Assembly (NCBI GenBank): GCA_002070755.1
Contig: MWDY01000254.1
Coordinates: 1-16,579, forward strand
Length of the DNA stretch: 16,579 nucleotides
DNA from: Spirochaetes bacterium ADurb.Bin110
Lineage (GTDB): Bacteria > Spirochaetota > Spirochaetia > Treponematales > Rectinemataceae
Direction of reading: 5' to 3'
The notes below the pieces were generated by a model. That model saw only the letters and a program-made list of their open reading frames with translations, made no database searches and was not told where the DNA came from. The position numbers were made by a program, and so were the translations under genes. Numbering within the stretch: the first letter of the stretch is position 1; every line of letters begins with the position of its first letter. Positions 6,922 through 14,258 of this stretch are shown in pieces.

Positions 6922-7482
6922 ATGAGGAGAGGAATTAAAGGTATTTCTGTAAGAAATGCGATGCTGGTTACTGCCATCATGATTCTCTTGGCGAGTATTC
7001 CATGCGCTAATGCGCAAACTACGGGCAAGAAGAGCGTTTCTATACAGATTGTGGTCTATGTTCCTGCGATCCTCAATCTCACTCTGGACTTTAGTGCGAG
7101 CGGTGTAGCAGAGCTCGTCGCATATCTGGGTGATCCGCCCGATTTACGAGGAAAGGGTTTTGAACTTAAATCGAATTCTATAGTTTCGCTTGGTGCCGCT
7201 CATGTCACATCCAATCTATCCTCAGGTTACTCAATAGTAGTACAGTCCATGAATGGCTGCGCATTGAAGAATCAGGATTCTGAGGGCACAGTCAAATACG
7301 ATCTTCTCCTGGGCGGCATCCCTGCTGAGCGCCAAGGCGATAGCTTCAAGCTCAACTGCTGTGGAACAACGCCATTCGAAGGCAGAGTGTTGCCTGTGAG
7401 TATAGCATTGGGAAATGTCCCCTCCAATGCCGCCCCTGGTCTTTATGCGGACAATCTTCTCTTCAATATCATGACGAACTAA
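6922..7482 (+). CDS. Secreted beta-rich protein of unknown function
   Basis: The protein has 186 residues with a signal peptide: a basic n-region (MRRGIKGISVR), a hydrophobic core (14-27) and likely cleavage after A31 (CANA-QT). The mature part is rich in alternating hydrophobic and polar residues (IQIVVYVPAILNLTLDF, GYSIVVQS). It has three cysteines (C113, C146, C147) and ends with APGLYADNLLFNIMTN. This layout recalls small beta-sandwich surface proteins such as DUF4402 or spore-coat-U-like fimbrial subunits, but I do not recognise the family. The ATG at 6922 has no SD. TACAAT at 6910-6915 lies only 6 nt before it, so a leaderless transcript is possible. No chaperone or usher gene is nearby. 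Confidence 0.7.
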   Translation: MRRGIKGISVRNAMLVTAIMILLASIPCANAQTTGKKSVSIQIVVYVPAILNLTLDFSASGVAELVAYLGDPPDLRGKGFELKSNSIVSLGAAHVTSNLSSGYSIVVQSMNGCALKNQDSEGTVKYDLLLGGIPAERQGDSFKLNCCGTTPFEGRVLPVSIALGNVPSNAAPGLYADNLLFNIMTN

Positions 7483-7599
7483 TAAGACATTCGACCAAGC
7501 ATTCTTCTCCAAGACAGGCAAAGCTCGATATAAAGTAATTTCTCATTTCTTCGATCTTTGATAATATTCATAAATAAGGTCCGCAGAAAGAGAGAAATT

Positions 7600-8019
7600 A
7601 TGACTAAAGAAATCGAGATGAGTTGGCTCGAAGATATGGCCTTTGAGAGCATGTTAGATGGGCATCGCTTGGTTCTTGATACAGATGATAACAGTGGCGG
7701 AAAAGATCGTGGCCCGCGTCCTAAAGGGCTTATTCTTGCCGCGCTTGGAGCATGCACTGGCATGGATGTCATATCGATTCTGAGAAAGATGAGAGAACCA
7801 ATCAGCTGGTTCAATATCAAAGTAAGCGGCGAGGTAGCAGAAGAGCACCCCAAGAAATTCACAAGCTTTAAGCTGATCTATCAATTCAAAAAGAGCGATA
7901 AACTTAATCCAGAGAATGTGCTCAAGGCGATCGAACTTTCGCAGAATAAATACTGTGGTGTAGCTGCAACCTTGAAAGATGGTCATGAAGTCACCTGGGA
8001 AATCGAATATTTATTGTGA
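7600..8019 (+). CDS. OsmC-family protein
   Basis: From the ATG at 7600, with AGAGAG a few bases upstream, the protein has 139 residues. A further 14 codons are open upstream to 7558 but lack family similarity. The two cysteines diagnostic of OsmC/Ohr proteins are present: C52 in ALGACTGMDVISIL and C119 in NKYCGVAATL. The fold motif with PKGLILAALGAC is typical. Known relatives reduce organic or fatty-acid hydroperoxides using the paired cysteines; a subset (YhfA-like, which this resembles in length) has no assigned substrate. It is cytoplasmic. It is followed after 26 nt by EF-G and could be co-transcribed with it. Confidence 0.88.
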   Translation: MTKEIEMSWLEDMAFESMLDGHRLVLDTDDNSGGKDRGPRPKGLILAALGACTGMDVISILRKMREPISWFNIKVSGEVAEEHPKKFTSFKLIYQFKKSDKLNPENVLKAIELSQNKYCGVAATLKDGHEVTWEIEYLL

Positions 8020-8045
8020 TATTTTAGACTAAGAGGTATAGAAAA

Positions 8046-10133
8046 ATGGCATTCGATGTCCATAAAATGAGAAATATCGGCATATCGGCGCATATAGATT
8101 CAGGAAAGACAACTTTATCAGAGCGTATTCTATTTTATTGCCGCAAGATACACGCGATACACGAAATCAAGGGCAAAGATGGCTCTGGCGCCGCGATGGA
8201 TTCAATGGAATTGGAACGCGAACGAGGTATCACAATTCAGTCTGGAGCAACTAATGTACAATGGAAAGACCATAGCATAAACCTCATCGATACCCCAGGA
8301 CATGTGGACTTCACCATTGAAGTAGAAAGATCTCTACGCGTATTGGATGGGGCTATCCTTGTGCTCTGTTCAGTAGCAGGTGTCCAGTCTCAATCTATCA
8401 CCGTAGATCGGCAACTTAAGCGCTACCATGTTCCCCGTCTAGCATTTATCAATAAATGCGACCGCATGGGCGCAAATCCTTCAAAAGTCAAGGCACAGCT
8501 CGCAGAAAAACTGGGCCTAAACCCCGCCTTTATAACGATTCCTATTGGTCTAGAAGATAGATTCGAAGGTGTCATAGATTTGATTGACATGAGGGCAATA
8601 TATTTCGATGGTCCTAATGGCGAAGAATTGCGCTATGCCGAAATCCCAATACACCTCCGAAACGATGCCGAGAGATACCGTGAAGAGCTTCTGGAGGCAG
8701 CCTCAATGTTCTCAGATGAGCTTGCAGAAGCGTATCTAGAAGGCAATCCAACCAAAGAACTGCTTCTCAAGGCTATCAGGAAAGGAACAATCGAAGAAAA
8801 GCTCGTGCCTGTATTTGTTGGTTCGGCATATAGAAATAAAGGTGTACAACCTTTGCTAGACGGAGTTATAAATTTCCTGCCCGATCCTTCGGAACGACAA
8901 AATATAGCTCTCGATCTCTCCAATGAGGAAGCAGAGGTCATACTCCAGGCAAATGACCAAGCAAAAACCGTCGCCCTTGCGTTTAAGCTCGAAGAAGGCC
9001 AATATGGCCAGCTGACCTACGTGCGTATATATCAAGGCATGATCCGCAAAGGCGATGAACTCTATAATACGCGAGCTCGCAAGCGATTTCGTGTAGGAAG
9101 GCTTGTGAGAATGCATTCTTCTTCGATGGAAGACATCCAGGAAGGTAACTGCGGAGATATAGTGGCGCTCTTTGGCATAGAATGTGCTTCTGGCGACACT
9201 TTTTGCCATCCCGATCTAAACTATACTATGACTAGCATGTATGTGCCCGAGCCAGTCATATCGCTCGCCATAACGCCTAAAGACAACAAAAGCTCAGACC
9301 AAATGAGCAAAGCTCTCAATCGCTTTACCAAGGAAGACCCTACCTTCCGCACCTATGTCGACCCTGAATCGAATCAGACCATCATCCAGGGTATGGGAGA
9401 ACTCCATTTGGAAGTCTACATAGAACGCATGAAGCGCGAATACAAGTGCGAGGTAATTCCTGGTATGCCACAGGTCGCGTATCGCGAGACAATTACCCAG
9501 CGCGCTGATTTCAACTATACCCATAAGAAACAGACTGGTGGAGCGGGCCAATATGGCCGTATTGCGGGATATATCGAGCCTCTCAAAGAAGGCAACTATG
9601 AATTTGTCGATTTAGTAAGGGGAGGTGCTATTCCGAATGAATTCATCCCGTCTTGCGACAAAGGTTTTCGCGCTGCAATGGAAAAGGGCACACTGATTGG
9701 CTTTCCCGTGGCTGGCGTGCGCTGTGTGATCAACGATGGGCAAAGCCATCCCGTCGACTCTTCCGATATCGCCTTCCAATTCGCTGCAATAGGCGCATTT
9801 CGAGAAGCCTACGAGAAAGCAAAACCTGCAATTCTAGAGCCTATAATGAAGGTTGTCGTCGAAACACCAAACGAATTCCAGGGAAATGTCTTCGCCTCGC
9901 TCAATCAGCGGCGCGGAATCATCATGGCCAATACCGAAGACAATACCTTCTCTCGTATCGAGGCAGAAGTGCCGCTCTCTGAGATGTTTGGCTATTCCAC
10001 GGTGCTTCGCTCTCTAACTCAAGGCAAAGCTGAATTTTCCATGGAATTCGAGAAGTATGCTCGCGTTCCTGCCGCTCTTGCAGAACAACTGCGCAAGGAT
10101 TATCTAGAAAAGCGCAAAAAAGAACAGAAGTAA
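8046..10133 (+). CDS. fusA: Elongation factor G, spirochaete/mitochondrial-like type (spdEFG1-like)
   Basis: This 695-residue translation GTPase catalyses ribosomal translocation. All G motifs are present: G1 AHIDSGKTT (15-23), G2 RGITIQS with T63, G3 DTPGH (82-86) and G4 NKCD (136-139). Domains II-V follow, including the domain IV start YRETIT and [10 protein letters not shown] and the domain V stretch [35 protein letters not shown]. In G1, Ser replaces the Ala of ordinary bacterial EF-G (AHIDAGKTT), and the switch reads GITIQSGAT. Both match the mitochondrial EFG1 / spdEFG1 lineage. In such organisms a second EF-G handles ribosome recycling, so this copy is probably dedicated to translocation (inference). 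AGAGG lies about 10 nt before the start. No ribosomal protein or tuf genes flank it, unlike the classical str operon. Confidence 0.95.
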   Translation: MAFDVHKMRNIGISAHIDSGKTTLSERILFYCRKIHAIHEIKGKDGSGAAMDSMELERERGITIQSGATNVQWKDHSINLIDTPGHVDFTIEVERSLRVLDGAILVLCSVAGVQSQSITVDRQLKRYHVPRLAFINKCDRMGANPSKVKAQLAEKLGLNPAFITIPIGLEDRFEGVIDLIDMRAIYFDGPNGEELRYAEIPIHLRNDAERYREELLEAASMFSDELAEAYLEGNPTKELLLKAIRKGTIEEKLVPVFVGSAYRNKGVQPLLDGVINFLPDPSERQNIALDLSNEEAEVILQANDQAKTVALAFKLEEGQYGQLTYVRIYQGMIRKGDELYNTRARKRFRVGRLVRMHSSSMEDIQEGNCGDIVALFGIECASGDTFCHPDLNYTMTSMYVPEPVISLAITPKDNKSSDQMSKALNRFTKEDPTFRTYVDPESNQTIIQGMGELHLEVYIERMKREYKCEVIPGMPQVAYRETITQRADFNYTHKKQTGGAGQYGRIAGYIEPLKEGNYEFVDLVRGGAIPNEFIPSCDKGFRAAMEKGTLIGFPVAGVRCVINDGQSHPVDSSDIAFQFAAIGAFREAYEKAKPAILEPIMKVVVETPNEFQGNVFASLNQRRGIIMANTEDNTFSRIEAEVPLSEMFGYSTVLRSLTQGKAEFSMEFEKYARVPAALAEQLRKDYLEKRKKEQK

Positions 10134-10159
10134 AATCGCTCTATTCCTTAAAAGTGGGG

Positions 10160-10165
10160 TATAAT
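10160..10165 (+). promoter_or_regulatory. Possible -10 box before the P-loop ATPase
   Basis: A perfect TATAAT lies 29 nt before the ATG at 10195, between EF-G and the ATPase gene. No good -35 element is visible at 16-19 nt, so the promoter is tentative and may need an activator. Confidence 0.35.
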
Positions 10166-10194
10166 GTCTGGTATCATAGAGCAAAGGAGCGCAC

Positions 10195-10899
10195 ATGCTA
10201 AAAGAAGAATTCATTCAAAAAAGCCCCGTGCGAATTTTTGAGAAATCCATAGAGGGCGGTTTGCACGCGGGCAATATCGGCATACTTGCAAGTAAGAAGG
10301 GAATTGGAAAAACCTCCGTGCTCGTTCAGATAGCCCTGGACAAGCTCATGCAGGGCGAAAAAGTCATTCATGTCTCCTTCAACGCCCATACAAGTTATAT
10401 CATTTCTTGGTATGAAAATATTTTCAATGAAATTGCCAGACGTAAAAATCTCGAGAACATAGACGAGATCAAAGAACAAGTTATACGCAATCGAATGATA
10501 ATGAACTTCATGCAAGAAAGCATTTCGGTAGATCAGATAATGCGAACAATCAAAGCCCTCATCTCGGATGGCAGTTTCAACGCAAAGACTCTAATTATCG
10601 ATGGATTTGAATTCACGCGGGCTACTTCCGAGCGATTCGAAAAAGTGAAAGCATTTCTCTCTGAAATGCAACTCGAAGGATGGTACACCTGTACACTTTC
10701 AGAAACCGATCCTGTGCTGGATTCTAAGGGCATTCCGATTGTATTGCGCGATATCGAACCATATATCTCGGTTATCGTTCTGCTCGAGCCCAAAAAAGAC
10801 TATATTCATCTGCGAGTAGTCAAGAATCATGGCCGCTTGGAGCAGGGCGATATGCCGCTCATGCTAGATCCGCGAACATTATTGATTGCAGAGGCCTGA
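10195..10899 (+). CDS. RecA/KaiC-like P-loop ATPase, function unknown
   Basis: This 234-residue cytoplasmic protein has AAGGAG 6 nt before its ATG. The P-loop reads SKKGIGKT (33-40), so the first Walker A glycine is Ser while GKT is intact. Walker B is TLIIDGFEF (132-140). The layout is a short N-terminal strand (GGLHAGNIGILAS), the P-loop, then VIHVSFNAHTSYI. It resembles single-domain RecA/KaiC-type ATPases that lack the extra catalytic Glu and oligomerisation tail. I do not know a named family function. It has no partner gene in the window. It could be a regulatory or signalling ATPase. Its stop codon is adjacent to the stop of the convergent methyltransferase gene. Confidence 0.75.
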   Translation: MLKEEFIQKSPVRIFEKSIEGGLHAGNIGILASKKGIGKTSVLVQIALDKLMQGEKVIHVSFNAHTSYIISWYENIFNEIARRKNLENIDEIKEQVIRNRMIMNFMQESISVDQIMRTIKALISDGSFNAKTLIIDGFEFTRATSERFEKVKAFLSEMQLEGWYTCTLSETDPVLDSKGIPIVLRDIEPYISVIVLLEPKKDYIHLRVVKNHGRLEQGDMPLMLDPRTLLIAEA

Positions 10900-10918
10900 T
10901 CAAGACTGAGTCTTGATC
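10898..10918. terminator. Hairpin shared by two convergent genes
   Basis: GATCAAGAC (10898-10906) and GTCTTGATC (10910-10918) form a perfect 9-bp stem with a 3-nt loop. It covers both stop codons of the flanking convergent genes. There is no clear T-run on either side, so it may end transcripts weakly, or protect 3' ends, in both directions. Confidence 0.55.
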
Positions 10919-12054
10919 CCTTCTGTACCCGAGAACCAGTTAAAGTAGATTTTCTCTTGACCTGACACAATCTCACGCACAGAAGCAGGCGCAATTCCTA
11001 CTGCATCCCCAAACGAAGAAATAGACGATAAGAAACCACATTCCCATCCAGCTTCCAGAAAGCGCCCCAGAATAGGCCCAAGCTCTTCATATAAGGAGCG
11101 AGCCTTATCTGCGCTACCCATTCGTTGCCCATAGGGAGGATTGGCGAGCAATACTCCCCTCGAGCCCAGAGGCTCGATCTGACGCGCATCCACCTTGGCA
11201 AAGCGTATGAACTCACTTATGCCCGCTAGCGTTGCATTCTTACGAGCCAAGGCTAACGCATCTTCATCAATATCCGAAGCCCTTATATCGGCGCGAATAT
11301 CCTTCCTTGCTTGCTTTCGAAAGGCGATACGCACATCTTCGATCTTATTCCTATCGATGCTGGGGAAAGACTCGAACGCGAAGCGACGCCTTAGGCCAGG
11401 CGCCACATTGCAGGCATACAAAGCAGCTTCAATAGCAATGGTACCTGAGCCACAGAAAGGATCGATCAAAGGACGAGCCCTGCTCCATCCTGCCAAAAAT
11501 AGCATAGAAGCCGCAATGGTCTCTTTGAGAGGAGCCATATGAGTAAGGCGACGATAACCACGCTTGGAAAGAGCATCTCCCGAGGTGTCTACCACAATCT
11601 GCCACCAATTATTGTCGCCGTAGATGCGCACTTCAAGCGTATTGCCTGTTTCGGGCATTGTGCGTATATGAAATCGCTCCATCAGTGAGGCATAGATGGA
11701 TTTCTGAGCCATAGACTGCAGAGTCGCCTGCGAATGGAGCACACAATACTGCAATCTTGCTCGTTCGATGACTACTTTTGTATCTTTTGTACAAAAGCGC
11801 TCCCAGGGAATCGAAGAAACTCCCTGATAGAATCCATCGAAATCAAAGGCTTTGAATTCTCCCGCAACCAGCAACACACGATCCGCAGTGCGTAGACCAA
11901 TATTCGCTCTTGCAAGATCTTCCGCGAGCAATTGTTCTCTCACATTAAAAAAAACCCTGCCTGCGCTCCTGCCCACATCGTGAAAGCCAAGGTGTGCAAG
12001 ATCATGTGCGAGTACCTTTTCCAGCCCGATTGGACATACCGCAATGGCTCGCAT
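10900..12054 (-). CDS. THUMP-domain class I RNA methyltransferase (RlmL-like)
   Basis: From the ATG at 12054 the protein has 384 residues. A GGGAAG string lies 5 nt upstream. Longer starts at 12066 (ATG) and 12081 (GTG) remain possible. The N-terminal part (about 1-160) fits a ferredoxin-like plus THUMP RNA-binding region. The C-terminal Rossmann domain has the SAM motif DPFCGSGT (198-205) and the catalytic NPPYG (305-309) of N-methyltransferases that modify exocyclic amino groups. This is COG0116. In E. coli the related RlmL half of a fused enzyme makes m2G2445 in 23S rRNA; here there is no RlmK half. A tRNA-guanine (TrmN-like) target is the main alternative. It stands alone on the minus strand. 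Confidence 0.88.
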   Translation of the reverse strand: MRAIAVCPIGLEKVLAHDLAHLGFHDVGRSAGRVFFNVREQLLAEDLARANIGLRTADRVLLVAGEFKAFDFDGFYQGVSSIPWERFCTKDTKVVIERARLQYCVLHSQATLQSMAQKSIYASLMERFHIRTMPETGNTLEVRIYGDNNWWQIVVDTSGDALSKRGYRRLTHMAPLKETIAASMLFLAGWSRARPLIDPFCGSGTIAIEAALYACNVAPGLRRRFAFESFPSIDRNKIEDVRIAFRKQARKDIRADIRASDIDEDALALARKNATLAGISEFIRFAKVDARQIEPLGSRGVLLANPPYGQRMGSADKARSLYEELGPILGRFLEAGWECGFLSSISSFGDAVGIAPASVREIVSGQEKIYFNWFSGTEGIKTQS

Positions 12055-12175
12055 GGAACTTCCCATAAATAGAGTATGCACGGCTGCCAGCCAAATGGCA
12101 AGATTGATGTGCGAAGCTATTACCTAATGAACAAGATTCTATTCGAAAGAATGGACAGGATTTCAGTTGCGCGCC

Positions 12176-12205
12176 TTGACACTTTTCCTCTATTTGGGCT
12201 AGTAT
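12176..12205 (+). promoter_or_regulatory. Promoter of the tRNA-Ala gene
   Basis: A perfect TTGACA (12176-12181), 18-nt spacer and TAGTAT (12200-12205, 4/6) precede the tRNA. Transcription should start around 12212, leaving only a few bases of 5' leader for RNase P. Confidence 0.65.
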
Positions 12206-12218
12206 GCGAAGGCTTTTT

Positions 12219-12292
12219 GGGGGTGTAGCTCAGTTGGCTAGAGCGTATGAATGGCATTCATAAGGTCGAGGGTTCAATTCCCTCCACCTCCA
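12219..12292 (+). tRNA. tRNA-Ala (anticodon GGC)
   Basis: The 74-nt sequence folds into a full cloverleaf. The acceptor stem is GGGGGTG/CACCTCC, the D stem GCTC/GAGC, the anticodon stem TATGA/TCATA with loop ATGGCAT, and the T stem GAGGG/CCCTC with loop TTCAATT. The anticodon GGC reads GCC (and GCU). The acceptor has a G3-U70 wobble pair, the main identity element of alanine tRNAs, which confirms the assignment. The discriminator is A. CCA is not encoded, so it must be added afterwards by CCA-adding enzyme. Confidence 0.96.
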
Positions 12293-12739
12293 TAAATTAA
12301 ATTATTATAGAATAAATAGATGCTAAATAGCATCGAGATAAAAAGTTGGTCCAATTCCTTGATTGTTACCCATTTGTTACCCAAATTAGAAAGCGCTTCG
12401 ATGAACAATTCTAGGCACCGGTAGCATTAGAAGCAGTCAAAGAGGAGATGACCATGCAGGAGCTCACGGAGAAGTATTAAGTAATATCTGCACCTTTTCG
12501 CAATAATCGACTTCTATATTGACCTCTATAGTGGAGCGGTACCAATTGTTTCAGAAGCAGGTATTGGCAGCATAAATGCCACTTTTTCAGTCAGGCAATT
12601 TCGGTCTTGATCAAGAGGCTCAGCTTGACTTTAAAATCGATGGTTATATGAAACAGTATACTATCTCCAAAACCATGGTTACACGGCGCGCTGGTTGTGC
12701 TCTGTCATTAGATTACGCAAAATCGCAATAAATATTTTC
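12293..12739. other. Gene-poor stretch downstream of the tRNA, possible degenerate insertion site
   Basis: No convincing gene is present. Several small signals can be seen. GATGCT/AGCATC (12319-12334) is a small hairpin. GGTCCAATTCC (12348-12358) matches 10 of 11 bases of the tRNA T-arm GGTTCAATTCC (12271-12281). TTGTTACCCA occurs twice, 11 nt apart (12363 and 12374). An ATG at 12454 with AGAGGAG 6 nt before it starts an 8-codon ORF (MQELTEKY), perhaps a broken transposase or phage gene start. Together these are what one might expect of an eroded tRNA-side integration site, but none is decisive. Confidence 0.4.
12576..12731 (+). CDS. Unrecognised 51-codon ORF, doubtful
   Basis: An ATG-started ORF (MPLFQSGNFGLDQEAQ..., ending LSLDYAKSQ) lies in the gene-poor stretch. 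It has no good SD and no similarity that I recognise. It could be a fragment of a decayed gene or chance. Confidence 0.15.
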   Translation: MPLFQSGNFGLDQEAQLDFKIDGYMKQYTISKTMVTRRAGCALSLDYAKSQ

Positions 12740-12768
12740 TTGACAGCAGAGTTTTATAATTGTATGCT
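12740..12768 (+). promoter_or_regulatory. Promoter for the ABC transporter operon
   Basis: TTGACA (12740-12745) is followed after 17 nt by TATGCT (12763-12768), 4/6 to the -10 consensus and preceded directly by TG. A closer TATAAT (12755-12760) is only 9 nt from the -35 and cannot pair with it. The predicted start, near 12775, gives a leader of about 230 nt before the binding-protein gene. Confidence 0.5.
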
Positions 12769-12775
12769 CAAATTG

Positions 12776-13004
12776 CACTGGTATTGCCGGAAATCAAGGC
12801 AGGAGTGGGCGATTAGGCTGCAAATCATGGAGCCTCTGTGCTTCATTTGTGAGCTTTTGTTTTCAATATGCGGATTTTGCATCTGCAGGCAATGACATTT
12901 TCAAAGCTAGATGTGTTTTACCTACAGGAAAACACCGTGATTGTGCTTTCTTTATGGAACTTGGAAACTGTTCTATGATTGGAACAATACTGCGAGGAGG
13001 TAGT
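12776..13004 (+). promoter_or_regulatory. Long untranslated leader of the ABC operon
   Basis: About 230 nt separate the predicted transcription start from the binding-protein ATG. The frame of the binding protein is open back to 12849, but those codons encode a Cys-rich, non-conserved stretch before the signal peptide and lack an SD. I therefore treat this stretch as leader. It holds a 7-bp hairpin GTGTTTT/AAAACAC (12913-12935, 9-nt loop). I could not match it to a known riboswitch consensus. Confidence 0.3.
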
Positions 13005-13007
13005 ATG

Positions 13008-14135
13008 ATGAAAAGGTTTCTATTGCTAGTTCTAGCGGTCTTGATGATGGCGTCGACCACGCTTTCAGCCGCTCCGGCAAAGATCGAGGCTGAACTGAAC
13101 CTGATCACCCCTGTTGCCAGTTTTGTGAGCGTAGCTGCGCTCGATGCCTTTAAGGTCTGGGCGAAGGCCAATTATGGTATCGATGTGAAGACCAGCTACA
13201 CTGCCAAAGGCACTCAGCTGGCGGCAGGTCTGATCCGTGAGTGGGGTTCCAACCCGCAGGCTGACGTGATCTGGGGAGGCGAAACAGTGCTCTACGATAT
13301 GATGGCAGCTGACGGATTTCTGATTAAGCATGAGGCCCCAAAGGCCTTGCTGGACCGAATACCCGCGACTATGGGCGCCCCCAAGCCAATGCCGCTTAAG
13401 GATCCGAAGGGTTTCTGGACCGGTACAGCGCTTGAGCCTTATGGCATCGTGTACAACGAGGGATTGGTCACAAGGCGACTGCGAACCACCCCACCCAAAA
13501 CATGGGAAGACATGCTTAACAATCCCAAGTTCAAAGGGCAGATCGCTCAATGTACGCCTGATAACTCTAGTTCGAGCCATGCTACCTATGAGGTCATACT
13601 GCAAAAGTACGGTTGGGACAAAGGCTGGGAGTGGCTGTCCAAGCTGGGCGCCTATACCGGGCAGTTCGTCGCGAAGTCTGGTGATGTTCCGGCAGTTGTG
13701 GCCAAAGGCGAGTACGCGCTGGGCTTTGCAGTCCCGAGCTATATGGCTTTTGAAAACTTCCTGAATGGAGGCGACATTCGGTTCATCGCACCGCCGGGAG
13801 CATATGTTACGCCCGAGCCCATCGGCATAATTAAAAACTGCAAGAACCCCAACGCAGCTAAGGCTTTCATCGAGTTTCTGCTCACCGACGAGGGGCAGAG
13901 GTTGTTTATAGATCGCGGCCTGTTCCCAGTGGTGCCTGAGTTGAGAGTGGAAGGGCCCCCTGGATCTACAGCTGAGCTTGCAGTAACGTTCTATGGAGGT
14001 CGTAGGAGCTACTTTGAGGGCACTGTTGAGAACACTTACGATAACTCGCTGTCGCAGAGCAGAGAAAGTGAAGTCAACAAGTACTTTAGAGAAAACATCT
14101 TTGCGAAACTGGATGCCCTGAAAGCGAAGTACTAG
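13008..14135 (+). CDS. ABC transporter substrate-binding protein (COG1840/AfuA type)
   Basis: AGGAGG precedes two adjacent ATGs (13005 and 13008). I chose 13008 for its 7-nt spacing. The protein then has 375 residues with a clear signal peptide, MKRFLLLVLAVLMMASTTLSA, probably cleaved before or within APA. The mature protein follows the family-1 extracellular binding proteins of iron and small organic anions: ADVIWGGETVLYDMMAADG, PYGIVYNEGLV, PKTWEDMLNNPKFKGQIAQ, the SSSSH stretch, VVAKGEYALGFAVPSY and PNAAKAFIEFLLTDEGQ. I do not see the adjacent Tyr-Tyr pair that binds Fe3+ in FbpA, so iron is not certain; phosphonates or other anions are possible. Leu CTG and Lys AAG are common here and much less so in the genes on the left. 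Confidence 0.85.
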   Translation: MKRFLLLVLAVLMMASTTLSAAPAKIEAELNLITPVASFVSVAALDAFKVWAKANYGIDVKTSYTAKGTQLAAGLIREWGSNPQADVIWGGETVLYDMMAADGFLIKHEAPKALLDRIPATMGAPKPMPLKDPKGFWTGTALEPYGIVYNEGLVTRRLRTTPPKTWEDMLNNPKFKGQIAQCTPDNSSSSHATYEVILQKYGWDKGWEWLSKLGAYTGQFVAKSGDVPAVVAKGEYALGFAVPSYMAFENFLNGGDIRFIAPPGAYVTPEPIGIIKNCKNPNAAKAFIEFLLTDEGQRLFIDRGLFPVVPELRVEGPPGSTAELAVTFYGGRRSYFEGTVENTYDNSLSQSRESEVNKYFRENIFAKLDALKAKY

Positions 14136-14176
14136 TCTTGATGCTTTGTCTGTTTGATAATATGGATTTCTGATAG

Positions 14177-14205
14177 CCCACGGGCGGGTTTACCTCGTCC
14201 GTGGG
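14177..14205 (+). terminator. Intra-operon hairpin after the binding-protein gene
   Basis: CCCACGGGCG (14177-14186) and CGTCCGTGGG (14196-14205) form a 10-bp stem with one G-U pair and a 9-nt loop, followed by TTCTCTTT. The T-run is interrupted, so it probably terminates only part of the transcripts, or stabilises the upstream mRNA. This would give more binding protein than ATPase and permease. Confidence 0.65.
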
Positions 14206-14258
14206 TTCTCTTTAGTAGTCGTTTGACTTTGGCAGTCGCTTAACTTGAGGTGGAGTGC

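Noticed and set aside
12755..12760. Perfect TATAAT as -10 for the TTGACA at 12740
   Set aside because: The spacer is only 9 nt. TATGCT at 12763 with 17 nt is the workable partner.
12849..13004. 52-residue extension of the binding protein from 12849
   Set aside because: It would place a Cys-rich stretch before an evident signal peptide. AGGAGG directly before 13005/13008 marks the real start.
13065..13604. 179-codon minus-strand ORF opposite the binding protein
   Set aside because: It has no recognisable motif or SD, and the plus frame is a full-length known family.
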